Part shown: positions 17,406 to 26,908 of the stretch, in pieces
How positions within the stretch are numbered: position 1 is the first letter of the stretch
Layout of the letters: every line of letters starts with the position of its first letter
DNA from: Ruminococcaceae bacterium Marseille-P2935
GTDB lineage: Bacteria; Bacillota; Clostridia; Oscillospirales; Ruminococcaceae
DNA length: 64,000 nt
Assembly: GCA_900104565.1 (NCBI GenBank)
Contig: LT629952.1
Span: 1,425,604 to 1,489,603, forward strand
Direction of reading: 5' to 3'
Made by a program: the position numbers and the translations under genes
The notes under the pieces: model-generated
Databases searched by the model: none
The model's input: only the letters and a program-made list of their open reading frames with translations
Told to the model about the DNA's origin: nothing

Positions 17406-17910
17406 TCCGGTTCACCGCCCCTTTGGTTGTTTTTAGGTAATTCCGTAGCAACGTCAGATTGTCGCCAGAATGTATGGACTAAACGCAAGCGGGTTTAACC
17501 CGCCAAATAACTTATGCCAAACGGCGGTAAATACAAAAACCAGTGTCAGTCAAAGCATGCCCATAATTTGCGCGGATCCTACCAATATTACACCAAAACA
17601 TTCTTTTCAAGTTTAAAAATACTGCGTTGGGGCGCCAACTGACATGTTTCATGGCTTTTACAGATGCAATACAGAGTACTGGTTAAAACCTTCATTTAAC
17701 TATTATGTCAGCAACACAACGCATTGGCATAGCATTGGCCGCGCCGTACGGCAGGCTGCAAAAGCAACATCATAAATACCTTGCTGTTATTCCGCAACAT
17801 GGCAGCACCACGCTATCTTATCATTTTTCGCATTTTACCCCGCAGCAGTTGCCGCCGGGTCTTTTGTTTCGCCAGTATTCAGATGAAATAAAAAATCGAG
17901 CGCATTCCTA
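17406..17910. other. Gap between scpB and the DUF2953-gerW pair
   Basis: 505 bases without a supportable gene; the only long plus-strand frame has no ribosome site. A short hairpin GCGGG-TTTAA-CCCGC lies at 17489-17503. The size suggests that DUF2953-gerW has its own promoter here, perhaps for a sporulation sigma factor, but I cannot assign one. Confidence 0.5.
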
Positions 17911-18513
17911 CTATTGTAAAACCAGCTCGTCCTCAAACCCCATCTGGCCCTCCAGCACTTCCATCTCATCTTCCGGTAACTGATCTGTTTCTGCGCTTTC
18001 TTCCCCTGCGGTTATTTCAGGCAGCTCCTCCAGGCTTTCCAGCCCAAAACAGCGCAAAAAATTTGCGGTTACACAGTACGACACCGGGCGCCCCGGCAGC
18101 TCCAGTCTTCCCGCCTCTTCAATCAGCCCTTTTTCGGCCAACGAGTTCATAACCCCCGAACTGTCCACCCCTCGCACCTGTTCTACAAAAGATTTGGTCA
18201 CCGGCTGATTATAGGCCACCACGGCTAACGCCTCCATTGCCGCCTGGGAAAGCGGCATGTTGCGCTTTATTTCAAGCGTTTGCTGAATGACCGGGGCATA
18301 TTGCCCACGGGTACACATTTGGTAACTGGCCCCCAAACGGATCACATCAAACGGGCTGTCCTCTTCTTCTAAGTGATCCCGAATATGCTCTAGCACCCGG
18401 CCAATCACCTCAGGGTCAATTTCCAATACCTCGGCCAGCCGCTCTCCTTCAACCGGCTCACCACTGGCAAAAAGAATTGCTAGTATCTGTTTTTCTTTGC
18501 GGTCTAAACTCAC
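17911..18513 (-). CDS. scpB: Segregation and condensation protein B
   Basis: Regulator of the SMC-ScpAB condensin that compacts and segregates the chromosome. 200 residues with two winged-helix domains: N-terminal ILAILFASGEPV and central EALAVVAYNQPVTK plus VRGVDSSGVMNSLAEKGLI. The acidic C-terminal tail (about 160-195) is typical. Ten bases behind scpA. Confidence 0.95.
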   Translation of the reverse strand: MSLDRKEKQILAILFASGEPVEGERLAEVLEIDPEVIGRVLEHIRDHLEEEDSPFDVIRLGASYQMCTRGQYAPVIQQTLEIKRNMPLSQAAMEALAVVAYNQPVTKSFVEQVRGVDSSGVMNSLAEKGLIEEAGRLELPGRPVSYCVTANFLRCFGLESLEELPEITAGEESAETDQLPEDEMEVLEGQMGFEDELVLQ

Positions 18514-18523
18514 TGGCTATTCC

Positions 18524-19267
18524 TCACATTTCTTCCACTACAGAGATTGACGCCGGCTCCCGCCTGCCAGCCTTGTTAAACTCCAGCAGGGTGCCGTCTT
18601 CATTTAGCTTAGCCCTATGCGCACGAATCAGCTCCAGCACCGCTAAAAAGGTAGCCACCATTTCAGAGCGGTCTTCCGCCTTTTCATAAAGGTTGTCCAT
18701 CCTCAGCTTTTGCCCTTTATATAACCGCCGAAGCAGATACATAATGCGCGATGTTACCGACACTACCCTGCGGGAAACAATCCCGCTAAAAGCGGCAGCT
18801 GGCGGGGGCAGCCGGCGCATACCCTTGCCGGTTGCCAGCAAAAATGCCTGTGCCAAATCGTCCGGATCTCCTTTTCCCCGAAAGGTTTTGTCTACCGGGA
18901 ACTCGAGCGGAGAACGGATAAAGCGGCTGTTGCCGTCATACCGTTCCCGCAGCTGGGCTGCCGCTTCTTTACAGGCGGCATATTCCAGCAGCTGGCCGGT
19001 CAGCTCTTGTTTCAGGCGGCTTTCTTCTTCCTCGTGGCGGGGCAGCAGCATAACTGTTTTAATCTGCACCAGCCGCGAAGCCATTTCTAAAAACTCGCTG
19101 GAAATCTCAGGATCCGGGAACTCCATTTTCTTTACATATTCCAGGTACTGTTCCAGCAGCTTGGAAATTTCAATATCGTAAATATTCAGTTTGTGTTTGG
19201 AAATAAGGTGCAGAATCAGGTCCAAGGGGCCTTCAAACTCCGCCACCTGAAAGGATAGTTTTTCCAC
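18524..19267 (-). CDS. scpA: Segregation and condensation protein A (kleisin)
   Basis: Kleisin that bridges the SMC heads and binds ScpB. 247 residues starting at GTG 19265-19267 with GAGG upstream. N-terminal FEGPLDLILHLISKHKLNIYD and ASRLVQIKTVMLLP are diagnostic; the C-terminal winged helix includes EMVATFLAVLELIR. Operon order M50 protease-scpA-scpB. Confidence 0.95.
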   Translation of the reverse strand: MEKLSFQVAEFEGPLDLILHLISKHKLNIYDIEISKLLEQYLEYVKKMEFPDPEISSEFLEMASRLVQIKTVMLLPRHEEEESRLKQELTGQLLEYAACKEAAAQLRERYDGNSRFIRSPLEFPVDKTFRGKGDPDDLAQAFLLATGKGMRRLPPPAAAFSGIVSRRVVSVTSRIMYLLRRLYKGQKLRMDNLYEKAEDRSEMVATFLAVLELIRAHRAKLNEDGTLLEFNKAGRREPASISVVEEM

Positions 19268-19333
19268 ACAAAGCCTCGTTTCTTGTTGAAAGGTTTTCGT
19301 CCAACTACTATTCCATTCCTGTTTTACACCCGG

Positions 19334-20023
19334 TTACACCAGCATACGCAGCAGTATGTCCAGTGGAGTGGTAAGAAGAGAAAGCAGGGACATCACCAAA
19401 TTGGATAAAAAGTTTAACGGAACATAAACAATATTCGCAACAAAGCTCAGCGGCCCGCCAATATTGCCCAGCATTAAAATAAGGAACAGCGCCATCATAA
19501 TATAGCGCTCATATTCCATGACCTTCCAATAATATTTGTCGGGCAGAAAAAAGCCAAAAATACGGGAACCATCCAACGGTGGCACCGGCAAAAGGTTAAA
19601 TACCGCCAGCGAGACATTGATTGAGGTCATCATCGAAAACACCATCGCCAAGGTTCCAAATACTCCGGCTGCCGCTGGTATGACAAGCATTAAAACCTGA
19701 AGCAGCTTTGCCAAAATTAAGGTAATAAGACCCATAATAATGTTTGCTACCGGACCTGCCAACGCTGTCAGCGCCATACCCGATTTCCGGTTTTTAAAAT
19801 TCATGGGGTTTACAGGAACCGGCTTTGCCCAGCCAAAACCGGTAAATAAGAGCAGCAGCGAACCAAAGGGGTCTAAATGCATAATTGGGTTTAAAGTAAG
19901 CCTGCCCTGGTAACGGGCCGTTTTATCCCCAAGGCGCTCAGCCATCCAGCCATGGGCACACTCATGCAGGGGAATCACAGTAAACAAAACAATAGCACGT
20001 ACAAAAATGGAGAAAAAATCCAC
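19334..20023 (-). CDS. Site-2 protease family (M50) membrane metallopeptidase
   Basis: Intramembrane zinc protease family. 229 residues from GTG 20021-20023 behind AGGAG. HExxH appears as HECAH in the first membrane segment, and the third ligand motif as NLLPVPPLDG. About five to six membrane helices, no PDZ domain, so it is the short YwhC-like type of unknown substrate, commonly placed before scpA. Function beyond proteolysis is not readable. Confidence 0.9.
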   Translation of the reverse strand: MDFFSIFVRAIVLFTVIPLHECAHGWMAERLGDKTARYQGRLTLNPIMHLDPFGSLLLLFTGFGWAKPVPVNPMNFKNRKSGMALTALAGPVANIIMGLITLILAKLLQVLMLVIPAAAGVFGTLAMVFSMMTSINVSLAVFNLLPVPPLDGSRIFGFFLPDKYYWKVMEYERYIMMALFLILMLGNIGGPLSFVANIVYVPLNFLSNLVMSLLSLLTTPLDILLRMLV

Positions 20024-20515
20024 ACAATCACTCCTAAATTAGAAAAAATAAAGGCCGGCCGGATGCCGCCCGTGAAGCATCACTTTATTATAAGTTAATT
20101 TATTGCAGCAAAATAAGTTTTTTATGTTGCAGTGTATTTCTTATAAGAAAAAGCAAGTCGAGATGCCTTTCAATATGAATCTTCCTGCTAACCAGCAACA
20201 AAACAAATAAAAAACAGCTATCTTCCCCCGTCAGCTTACTCATTCAAAAGCAAACTGCTCCAAAACACTATGCCAGAGAGCATCCAACAGAACAGTTGGA
20301 TAAACAGGGATATTGAAACATACCATAACTACTCTGAGGTTATTATACCGTTGAGGCGGGTAAAATACAAGTGCCGGCCCAACGCAGCAAGGGGTTTTTC
20401 CATGATTTTTCGGAATTTATTCACGTTATTTTGATAAACCGCTTGCTTTTTCGTGTCGAATCTGTTAGAATGGCTCTGTTGACTTGTTTTATACCCTAAA
20501 AGGAGGTGCAGACAT
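20024..20515. other. Divergent intergenic region before rpmB
   Basis: About 490 bases between divergent genes. The rpmB promoter is at 20443-20471. A minus-strand TATAAT at 20087-20092 may serve the M50-scpAB operon but lacks a good -35. Nothing else seen. Confidence 0.5.
20443..20471 (+). promoter_or_regulatory. rpmB promoter (extended -10)
   Basis: TTGCTT, 17-base spacer, TAGAAT preceded by TG one base away. It is 45 bases upstream of the rpmB ATG. Confidence 0.7.
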
Positions 20516-20704
20516 ATGGCAAAATGCGACATCTGCAACAAAGGTGTCACTTTTGGAATTAAAGTTTCCCATTCCCACAGAAGATCTAATCGGACATGGA
20601 AACCGAATGTAAAACGTGTTAAGGCAATTGTGAACGGTACCCCCTGTCACATCTACGCCTGCACCCGTTGCCTTCGTTCCGGCAAAGTGACCCGCGCAAT
20701 CTAG
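20516..20704 (+). CDS. rpmB: 50S ribosomal protein L28, zinc-binding form
   Basis: Large-subunit ribosomal protein. 62 residues with the conserved core NKGVTFGIKVSHSHRRSNRTW and two CxxC pairs (CDIC at the N-terminus, CTRC near the end), so this is the zinc-containing C+ form. AAAGGAGGTG precedes the ATG. Confidence 0.95.
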   Translation: MAKCDICNKGVTFGIKVSHSHRRSNRTWKPNVKRVKAIVNGTPCHIYACTRCLRSGKVTRAI

Positions 20705-21105
20705 TTTTTGACTTGGAGAGGCCTGTTCTTAATGAACAGGTCTTTTTGGCTTTTTGGGCTTATTTGCCCACAGGGCAATTCATAAGGGCGGTTTAAGATT
20801 TATTCCATCCTTCATATATAGATGCAAAGTGAATTTTATATGCTGTATCATAGCCGCCCAAAAGGCGGTCTTGCAAAACCAAGGTTTTTTCGAATAACAT
20901 ATGCAAAGAAAATACCGCAGCCATCGGGCGCCCGCCTTCCCGGCAGAATAAAACCATCAGGGATTCAGATTCAGGGTAAATGCTTCAGCTGAATTTAGGC
21001 CCTCTTTTGTGTGCAGCATTTTCTCTCATCTCTGCCATAACAAAACCAGGGGAAGTTTTGCATTGTGATGCAGGTTGTTATCGTGGTTTTTAGAATCGAG
21101 GCGAA
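20705..21105. other. Intergenic region after rpmB
   Basis: About 400 bases; contains the rpmB terminator and then AT-rich sequence up to the GNAT gene. No gene seen. Confidence 0.5.
20720..20747 (+). terminator. rpmB terminator
   Basis: Stem GGCCTGTTC / GAACAGGTC (one wobble), loop TTAAT, then TTTTT. It lies 16 bases past the stop. Confidence 0.87.
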
Positions 21106-21594
21106 ATGATGGCAATTATAATTCGCGAATATCAAACCGGCGACCTGCCCGCTGTTACAAAAATTTGGAATGATGTGGTCATGGCCGGAAACGCTTTTCC
21201 ACAGCTTGATCAAATGGATATGACCGAGGCCGGTCCTTTTTTTGCATCTCAAAGCTTTACTGGCGTTGCTGTTGATGGTGACGAGATAGTAGGGCTGTAC
21301 ATACTGCACCCCAATAATATTGGCCGGTGCGGGCATTTGGCTAATGCAAGCTACGCCGTAAAAACCGGGCAGCGCAGAAAAGGCATTGGAGAAAAACTGG
21401 TTGTGCATTCTTTGGCGCAAGGCAAAGCGCTGGGCTTCCGGGTTCTTCAGTTTAACGCAGTGGTCGAAAATAATATACACGCCATCCGGCTGTATGAAAA
21501 ACTGGGCTTTGTAAGACTGGGAACCGTACCAGGGGGCTTTTTATCTGCTGATGGGAAATATGAAACTATTATTTTGTTTTATCACACTTTATAA
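21106..21594 (+). CDS. GNAT-family N-acetyltransferase
   Basis: Acetyl-CoA-dependent acetyltransferase of unknown substrate. 162 residues; the acetyl-CoA motif reads GQRRKGIGEKLV and is followed by ALGFRVLQFNAVVENNIHAIRLYEKLGF, the classical motif B pattern. Closest in style to phosphinothricin/YhhY-like members. GAGG precedes two adjacent ATG codons, so the start could be 21106 or 21109. Confidence 0.88.
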   Translation: MMAIIIREYQTGDLPAVTKIWNDVVMAGNAFPQLDQMDMTEAGPFFASQSFTGVAVDGDEIVGLYILHPNNIGRCGHLANASYAVKTGQRRKGIGEKLVVHSLAQGKALGFRVLQFNAVVENNIHAIRLYEKLGFVRLGTVPGGFLSADGKYETIILFYHTL

Positions 21595-22116
21595 AGGATA
21601 TTGCGGACAATCCGGAATATGCAGCTGCCCCATAGCTTACTAAAGCGCACGGCCTAAACCTTAAAATAATTTATGAAAAAACAGATTCTGGACAACCCAA
21701 CCCTTTTCTAACCCCTCTGGGCAGTGCTTTGAATTGGTTATGGAAGTAGTCAAAATGAAAAACTTCTTTTAACTGTAGTCTTCCATTTTAAATAAAAAGT
21801 TTCTCTTTCCGTTTTGGTTTTTTAACCTGGGTGTTATAAAACTGCCATCATGTATGTTATGGTAAAGCCATTGGTTTTTCCCTCAGCTCTCTTGCCCAAA
21901 GCGCTTCATAAGCATCTGCCCGCTCCAACCCGAGTACACCGGTTGGTTTGCTTACAGACTGACAATAAATGATTGGCTAGTTATTGAAATAAAGAGTAAA
22001 AAACGGCTGCAGATAACAGCCGTTTTTTTGTTGGGTAATTATACAGCCAAACGGTTTTCCGTTTCGACTGCCAAGCAAAACTCCCGCTAGGGAACAAGCG
22101 CCTACAGATGCAAGAC
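21595..22116. other. Convergent intergenic region
   Basis: About 520 bases between the GNAT gene and the converging ybjQ gene; contains a bidirectional terminator at 21998-22029 and no gene. Confidence 0.55.
21998..22029. terminator. Bidirectional terminator
   Basis: 12-bp stem AAAAAACGGCTG / CAGCCGTTTTTT with a seven-base loop, usable on both strands between converging genes. Confidence 0.85.
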
Positions 22117-22428
22117 TTATAAAAACTTTACAGCCGTGCCATAGGCCATTACTTCAGCCGCACCGCTCATAATTGCAGAGGAAGAATACCGAATGCCCAC
22201 TACGCCGTCAGCGCCCATCTTTTGCGCTTCCTCAACCAAACGTTTTGTGGCAATGGACCGCGCATCATTCATCATTTCAGTGTAACCGGTAAGTTCCCCT
22301 CCCACAATTGTTTTCATACCAGCCATAAAATCTTTTCCAATATGCTTGCTGGTTACTACACTGCCTTCTACCAGCCCCATAATCTGCAATTCTTTCCCGG
22401 TGATATAGTCTGTCGTAGCTAAGATCAT
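22117..22428 (-). CDS. YbjQ family protein (UPF0145)
   Basis: 103-residue member of the UPF0145 family, often labelled heavy-metal-binding, with no proven role. Family features: N-terminal TTDYITGKE, EGSVVTSKHIGKDFMAG, and EEAQKMGADGVVGIRY. AGGAGG lies eight bases before the ATG. Monocistronic. Confidence 0.88.
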   Translation of the reverse strand: MILATTDYITGKELQIMGLVEGSVVTSKHIGKDFMAGMKTIVGGELTGYTEMMNDARSIATKRLVEEAQKMGADGVVGIRYSSSAIMSGAAEVMAYGTAVKFL

Positions 22429-22491
22429 ATCTTTATCCTCCTAATCTGTTTTTTTCAGTTTAGCACACCTGCCTGATCTATGACAAGTGCA

Positions 22492-23550
22492 CTACAGTAA
22501 AATTTGCAGGGTACGTCCGGGCCATTTAGGGGCAGAGACCCCCGCTATACTCCACTGCACTTTTTTCTGTGGTTTAAACCACATTGACCCAAATACCGTT
22601 TTGATCTGCAGGTCCGAGTCCAACGCAACCGGACCGCTGGCTCCGCCAATGATTCCCACCGAACAGGACGCCTGTGGAAGAAGTAACCCGTAATTTCTAC
22701 TCTGCCGTTTTATCGGTTTATCCCCTTCTTTTGTGTCCAGTATGGTCAGACTGTGACCTTCAGGCAGCGGCGGCAAAACAGTAAATTCCATCTGCACCGT
22801 TTCCCGCGGAAAATCATATTCCCCATCCCTTTGCCCAAACGAATTCTCGGGCAAAGTCAATGGCTGGCTGCCAACAAGAATCAGCTTATGACGCCGGCCA
22901 GTCAGAGGATGAATAAACTCCACCTGTTTTTCCTCTTCCCCCACAGATAGCTCAAAATGCTTTCCAATAGGATAATATCTGTCCAAATTCCTAAATATCA
23001 AACGAAGCGTTTTCAGTTTGCGGGGTGGGTTTTTGGTCGGCCACCGAAAACGATACCGATTGATCTGCCAGCATTTGTTCCAATCAAATCCATACTCTTC
23101 CAGCAATTGCTGTTCGGGGGAAGGTGGTTGGGGCAAGGGTTTCTCCCCTGCAATACTTGCCAGTTCTTCTTCCTTCTGTTGACGGATTTGATTGAGAAAA
23201 GGTACCCAATAAGTACTTTGGCCCTGCCAATCCCTACAGGTTCTTCCGTTAACCTCTGCAGAAAAACCACAAAAGCTGTCAAAGGGGTTTTCTGCCTGTA
23301 AAGCAAGCCGCTTCTCTTGGGAAAGGTTCTCTGCACGTCCAAAGTCTGGATACCGGTTAAAAAAATCCTGTACGGCGGCTTCGTCCATCTCTCGAATCAA
23401 ATCTATCACAAAGCCCTGCCCAAACCGATATATCCCAGGTATACTCCAATTTCGATCCGCCCACTCAAATCTCCAGCTTCCGGGCAGCAGTTTTCCCTTT
23501 CGCTCTCCCTTTTCCTTTCCACAAAAGCAGCCGCTAAAATAAACATTCAT
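22492..23550 (-). CDS. Hypothetical protein with GIIGGA(D/S)GP-like motif
   Basis: I do not recognise the family. Start at ATG 23548-23550 with GGAGG ten bases upstream (352 residues). No signal peptide or membrane segment. The N-terminal part has FSGCFCGKE and several Trp/Tyr; the middle is charged. Near the C-terminus it carries CSVGIIGGASGPVAL, resembling the GIIGGADGPT signature best known from membrane beta subunits of sodium-pumping decarboxylases, but the surrounding sequence is not membrane-like. Small cysteine-containing beta protein is a guess. Confidence 0.7.
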   Translation of the reverse strand: MNVYFSGCFCGKEKGERKGKLLPGSWRFEWADRNWSIPGIYRFGQGFVIDLIREMDEAAVQDFFNRYPDFGRAENLSQEKRLALQAENPFDSFCGFSAEVNGRTCRDWQGQSTYWVPFLNQIRQQKEEELASIAGEKPLPQPPSPEQQLLEEYGFDWNKCWQINRYRFRWPTKNPPRKLKTLRLIFRNLDRYYPIGKHFELSVGEEEKQVEFIHPLTGRRHKLILVGSQPLTLPENSFGQRDGEYDFPRETVQMEFTVLPPLPEGHSLTILDTKEGDKPIKRQSRNYGLLLPQASCSVGIIGGASGPVALDSDLQIKTVFGSMWFKPQKKVQWSIAGVSAPKWPGRTLQILL

Positions 23551-23628
23551 TTTGCCCAAGCCTCCATAAACCTGCAGACTCCCAATACATCCGACGGGCA
23601 GCCAAACAGTCTGCTTATAAATAAATAA

Positions 23629-23653
23629 GGGGTCTCCGCAACACAGAAACCCC
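23629..23653 (-). terminator. Terminator of the gpsA operon
   Basis: Minus-strand stem GGGGTTTCTG / CGGAGACCCC with two wobble pairs, then a T-rich tail; just past gpsA. Confidence 0.6.
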
Positions 23654-23659
23654 CGAATC

Positions 23660-24673
23660 TTATTTGCTTAACAGCCAAATTACTTCCGATTCATGACGTT
23701 TGGGGCGACCCATCAGGTCACTTACCGCTTTGCGGATATCTTTTCCCTCATAAAGCACCTGATAAACCTGCTCGATAATCGGCATTTCTACATTCATTTT
23801 TTTAGCAAGTTCATAGGCACATTTGGAACTGGTGTACCCTTCCACCGTCATGCCCACCTGGGCAATTGCCTCCTGAACCGAAAGTCCTGATCCGATCAGA
23901 ATCCCGGTACGGCGGTTGCGTGAATGCATACTGGTACAGGTAACAATCAGATCTCCGATTCCGGAAAGTCCTGCAAAGGTTTCGGTTTTTGCGCCCATTG
24001 CAACACCCAGCCGTGCAATCTCGGTAATACCGCGGGTCATTAATGCTGCTTTAGCATTGTCCCCCTGTTTTAGGCCATCTACGCACCCGGCCGCCAGGGC
24101 GATTACGTTTTTTAGCGCTCCGCCCAGTTCGACACCGGTAACGTCATCATTGACATAAATTCGCAGGGAAGGGTTCATCAGCATGTCCTGAATCCGCTCG
24201 GCATTTTCACGTGCTCTGGAAGCCGCTACTACAGTAGTAGCCATGGATTTCGCCACTTCTTCCGCATGGGAAGGCCCCGAAATCATAACAGGTGCAATCC
24301 CCGGCAGTTCTTCTTCCATCACTTGAGAAAGGGTCTTCAGCGTCTTTTCTTCAAACCCCTTTGCAACACAGGCGGCCAGCGCTTTTGGGGCTAAAAAATC
24401 TGCCAGCCGACGGCTGGTCTCACGCACCGCAAAGGAAGGGGTTGCAATAATTGCCAAATCACAGCTTTTGGCGGCTTCTAATGAACTGGTAATTTCAATT
24501 TGCTTTGGCAGTGCTATGCCGGGCAGCAGCTTTGGGTTGCCCCTTTGCTCCCGCAGGGCCGTCACCTCATTTTCAAAAGGGGACCAAAGGGTCACCTCAT
24601 GGCCGTTCTCCGCCGCCATTGCCGAAAGCGCCATGCCAAACCCACCGGCGCCCAGAATTACAATTTTCGCCAT
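23660..24673 (-). CDS. gpsA: Glycerol-3-phosphate dehydrogenase [NAD(P)+]
   Basis: Reduces dihydroxyacetone phosphate to sn-glycerol-3-phosphate, the phospholipid backbone. 337 residues: dinucleotide motif GAGGFG at 8-13, GPSHAEEV, ELGGALKNVIALAAG with the catalytic Lys, and EMPIIEQVYQVLYEG at the end. AAGGAG lies eight bases before the ATG. Directly after plsY, which uses its product. Confidence 0.97.
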   Translation of the reverse strand: MAKIVILGAGGFGMALSAMAAENGHEVTLWSPFENEVTALREQRGNPKLLPGIALPKQIEITSSLEAAKSCDLAIIATPSFAVRETSRRLADFLAPKALAACVAKGFEEKTLKTLSQVMEEELPGIAPVMISGPSHAEEVAKSMATTVVAASRARENAERIQDMLMNPSLRIYVNDDVTGVELGGALKNVIALAAGCVDGLKQGDNAKAALMTRGITEIARLGVAMGAKTETFAGLSGIGDLIVTCTSMHSRNRRTGILIGSGLSVQEAIAQVGMTVEGYTSSKCAYELAKKMNVEMPIIEQVYQVLYEGKDIRKAVSDLMGRPKRHESEVIWLLSK

Positions 24674-24688
24674 ATCAGTCGCTCCTTA

Positions 24689-25342
24689 TTAACCCTTATT
24701 TTTATTGGATCCAAATTTATTTTCTGTCCCGTTTAGCAGCCGCTTAATATTATCCTTGTGCATATAGATCACGATCAGCCCAAAAAGCAGGGCGAAAATG
24801 GTATCAAACAGCGCAGGCTGACGCTGAATCACCTTGACCAGATATGTAGCAATAGGGAACAGCGCCGCTCCCAGAATGGAAGCTAAAGAAACAATCTTAA
24901 CAAGAAATACAAATGGCACACAGATGCCTACCAAAATCAAAAAAACAATGGGGTTTAATACAAGGATTATGCCCAGAGAGGTAAGCACCCCTTTACCGCC
25001 TTTAAAGTGAAAATAAATTGGGAACAGATGACCCAGCAAAGCAAAAAAGCCAGCAATATAGCCGCCGTCCATAACTGAGGCAACACCCAGCATACTAAAA
25101 ATAAGTCTTGCCAAAAACACCCCCGCAGCACCTTTTAAAAAATCGCCTAAACCTGTAAAAAACGCAGGCAACTTGCCATAGGTACGCAAAATGTTAGTCA
25201 TACCCGCATTGCCGCTGCCGTATTTACGAATATCCTCACGCTTATACAGGTAGGATACCACAATTGCAAAATTAATACTGCCCAGCAAGTAGGCAATGAT
25301 GGCGGAAAGAACCCCCGCCAAAATGAGTTGGGGTGTTATCAT
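24689..25342 (-). CDS. plsY: Glycerol-3-phosphate acyltransferase PlsY
   Basis: Membrane enzyme that transfers an acyl group from acyl-phosphate to glycerol-3-phosphate, the first step of phosphatidate synthesis. Start ATG 25340-25342 chosen for AAGGAG eight bases upstream; the longer frame adds 35 non-family residues. 217 residues, about six helices, with the three cytosolic motifs GSGNAGMTN, HLFPIYFHFKGGKGV and HKDNIKRLLNGTE. Sits between der and gpsA. Confidence 0.96.
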   Translation of the reverse strand: MITPQLILAGVLSAIIAYLLGSINFAIVVSYLYKREDIRKYGSGNAGMTNILRTYGKLPAFFTGLGDFLKGAAGVFLARLIFSMLGVASVMDGGYIAGFFALLGHLFPIYFHFKGGKGVLTSLGIILVLNPIVFLILVGICVPFVFLVKIVSLASILGAALFPIATYLVKVIQRQPALFDTIFALLFGLIVIYMHKDNIKRLLNGTENKFGSNKNKG

Positions 25343-25565
25343 TCGAATAGCTCCTTCAGTTGAGATATTTTGTACAAAACTCATCTTCATGCATTTTAAA
25401 ATGAACTGTAAAACAATATTTGATGCAAGGAAGGGCGGAAAGATCACCTTACCGCCCCTAAAAACAATAAAATAAGCTGTTCCGTTTCCCCGGCAGCTGA
25501 TACAGCTTCACCGCTTGGGGTTATTATACCAACTTTATCCATATGGTTCAACGTTTTTTGTATTT

Positions 25566-26888
25566 TTATTTGTCTCCACGTTCCCGGATCACAAAGCGCA
25601 CAGGGGTTCCCTGAAGCCCAAATGTTTCACGAATCTGGTTTTCCAGATACCGCTGATAAGAAAAATGGAAAAGCTCTGCTTTATTGACAAAAAACACAAA
25701 TGTCGGCGGCTTGGTAGACGCTTGCGTCATGTAGTAAATACGCAGGCGTTTTCCCTTATCGGAAGGGGGCTGAACTCTTGCGGTAGCATGTGCCAAAACA
25801 TCATTCAGCCGCCCGGTCGAAATACGCATCGCATTCTGTTCGGCCACAAACTTAATCTGCTCAAACAGTTTATCGACCCGCTGGCCGGTTTTGGCAGAAA
25901 TGAACAGGAAGGAAACATAAGACATAAAAGAAAAATCCTGCTCCAGCTTTTTTTGATATTCGGCCATGGTTTTGCCATCTTTTTCTACGGCATCCCATTT
26001 ATTCACAGCCACAATACAGCCTTTGCCCTGCTCGTGGGCATAGCCGGCAATTTTAGAATCCTGCTCGGTAAAGCCTTCCAGCGCATCAATAACAATGACG
26101 CATACATCCGAACGGTCTACAGCCATATACGCTCTTAGCACGCTGTACCGTTCAATGGCTTCTTCCACCTTATTTTTGCGGCGGATTCCCGCAGTATCAA
26201 TGAAAACAAATTTTCCGCGTTCATCATCAATTACTGTGTCGGTAGCGTCCCGGGTGGTGCCTGCAATGTTTGAAACAATCACTCGTTCTTCCCCTGCAAT
26301 ACGGTTAACCAGAGACGATTTTCCCACATTAGGTTTTCCTATAACTGCAACTTTAATATATTCTTCGTCGTAGTCCTCGGCATGGTCAAAGTCAATCAGT
26401 TCAAAAGCCGCATCCAAAAGGTCGCCCGTACCATGCCCATGGGCAGCCGAAACCGGGATGGGGTCACCCAGACCCAGGTTATAAAACTCATACAGTTCTA
26501 CCGGGGTCGCGCCTACGTTATCGCATTTATTCACCGCCAGCACCACCGGTTTACCGCTTTTCAGCAGCATATTTGCCACATCTGCGTCGGAAGCGGTGAC
26601 TCCGCTGCGAATATCGGTCACCAGAATAATAACGTCAGCGCTCTCTATGGCAAGCTCGGCCTGCCGGCGCATCTGAGAAAAAATCACATCGGTGCTATAG
26701 GGTTCAATACCGCCGGTATCTACCAGCATGACCTCCTTATTCTGCCATTCACAGCTGGCATAAATGCGGTCTCTGGTAACGCCGGGGGTATCTTCCACAA
26801 TCGAGACACGGCTTCCTACCAGTTTATTAAATAGCGTAGATTTTCCCACATTGGGCCGCCCTACGACTGCAATAATTGGTTTTGCCAT
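25566..26888 (-). CDS. der: Ribosome biogenesis GTPase Der (EngA)
   Basis: Tandem GTPase needed for 50S subunit assembly. 440 residues: first G domain with GRPNVGKST, DTGGI and NKCD; second with GKPNVGKSS, DTAGIRRK and NKWD; C-terminal KH-like domain ending KRLRIYYMTQ and VRFVIRERG. Twenty bases after the DUF512 gene. Confidence 0.97.
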   Translation of the reverse strand: MAKPIIAVVGRPNVGKSTLFNKLVGSRVSIVEDTPGVTRDRIYASCEWQNKEVMLVDTGGIEPYSTDVIFSQMRRQAELAIESADVIILVTDIRSGVTASDADVANMLLKSGKPVVLAVNKCDNVGATPVELYEFYNLGLGDPIPVSAAHGHGTGDLLDAAFELIDFDHAEDYDEEYIKVAVIGKPNVGKSSLVNRIAGEERVIVSNIAGTTRDATDTVIDDERGKFVFIDTAGIRRKNKVEEAIERYSVLRAYMAVDRSDVCVIVIDALEGFTEQDSKIAGYAHEQGKGCIVAVNKWDAVEKDGKTMAEYQKKLEQDFSFMSYVSFLFISAKTGQRVDKLFEQIKFVAEQNAMRISTGRLNDVLAHATARVQPPSDKGKRLRIYYMTQASTKPPTFVFFVNKAELFHFSYQRYLENQIRETFGLQGTPVRFVIRERGDK

Positions 26889-26908
26889 TTTGTTGCCCGC
26901 CTTTCTGT

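Noticed and set aside
17705-17983. Plus-strand frame in the scpB-DUF2953 gap
   Set aside because: No start signal and it runs into the scpB gene antisense.
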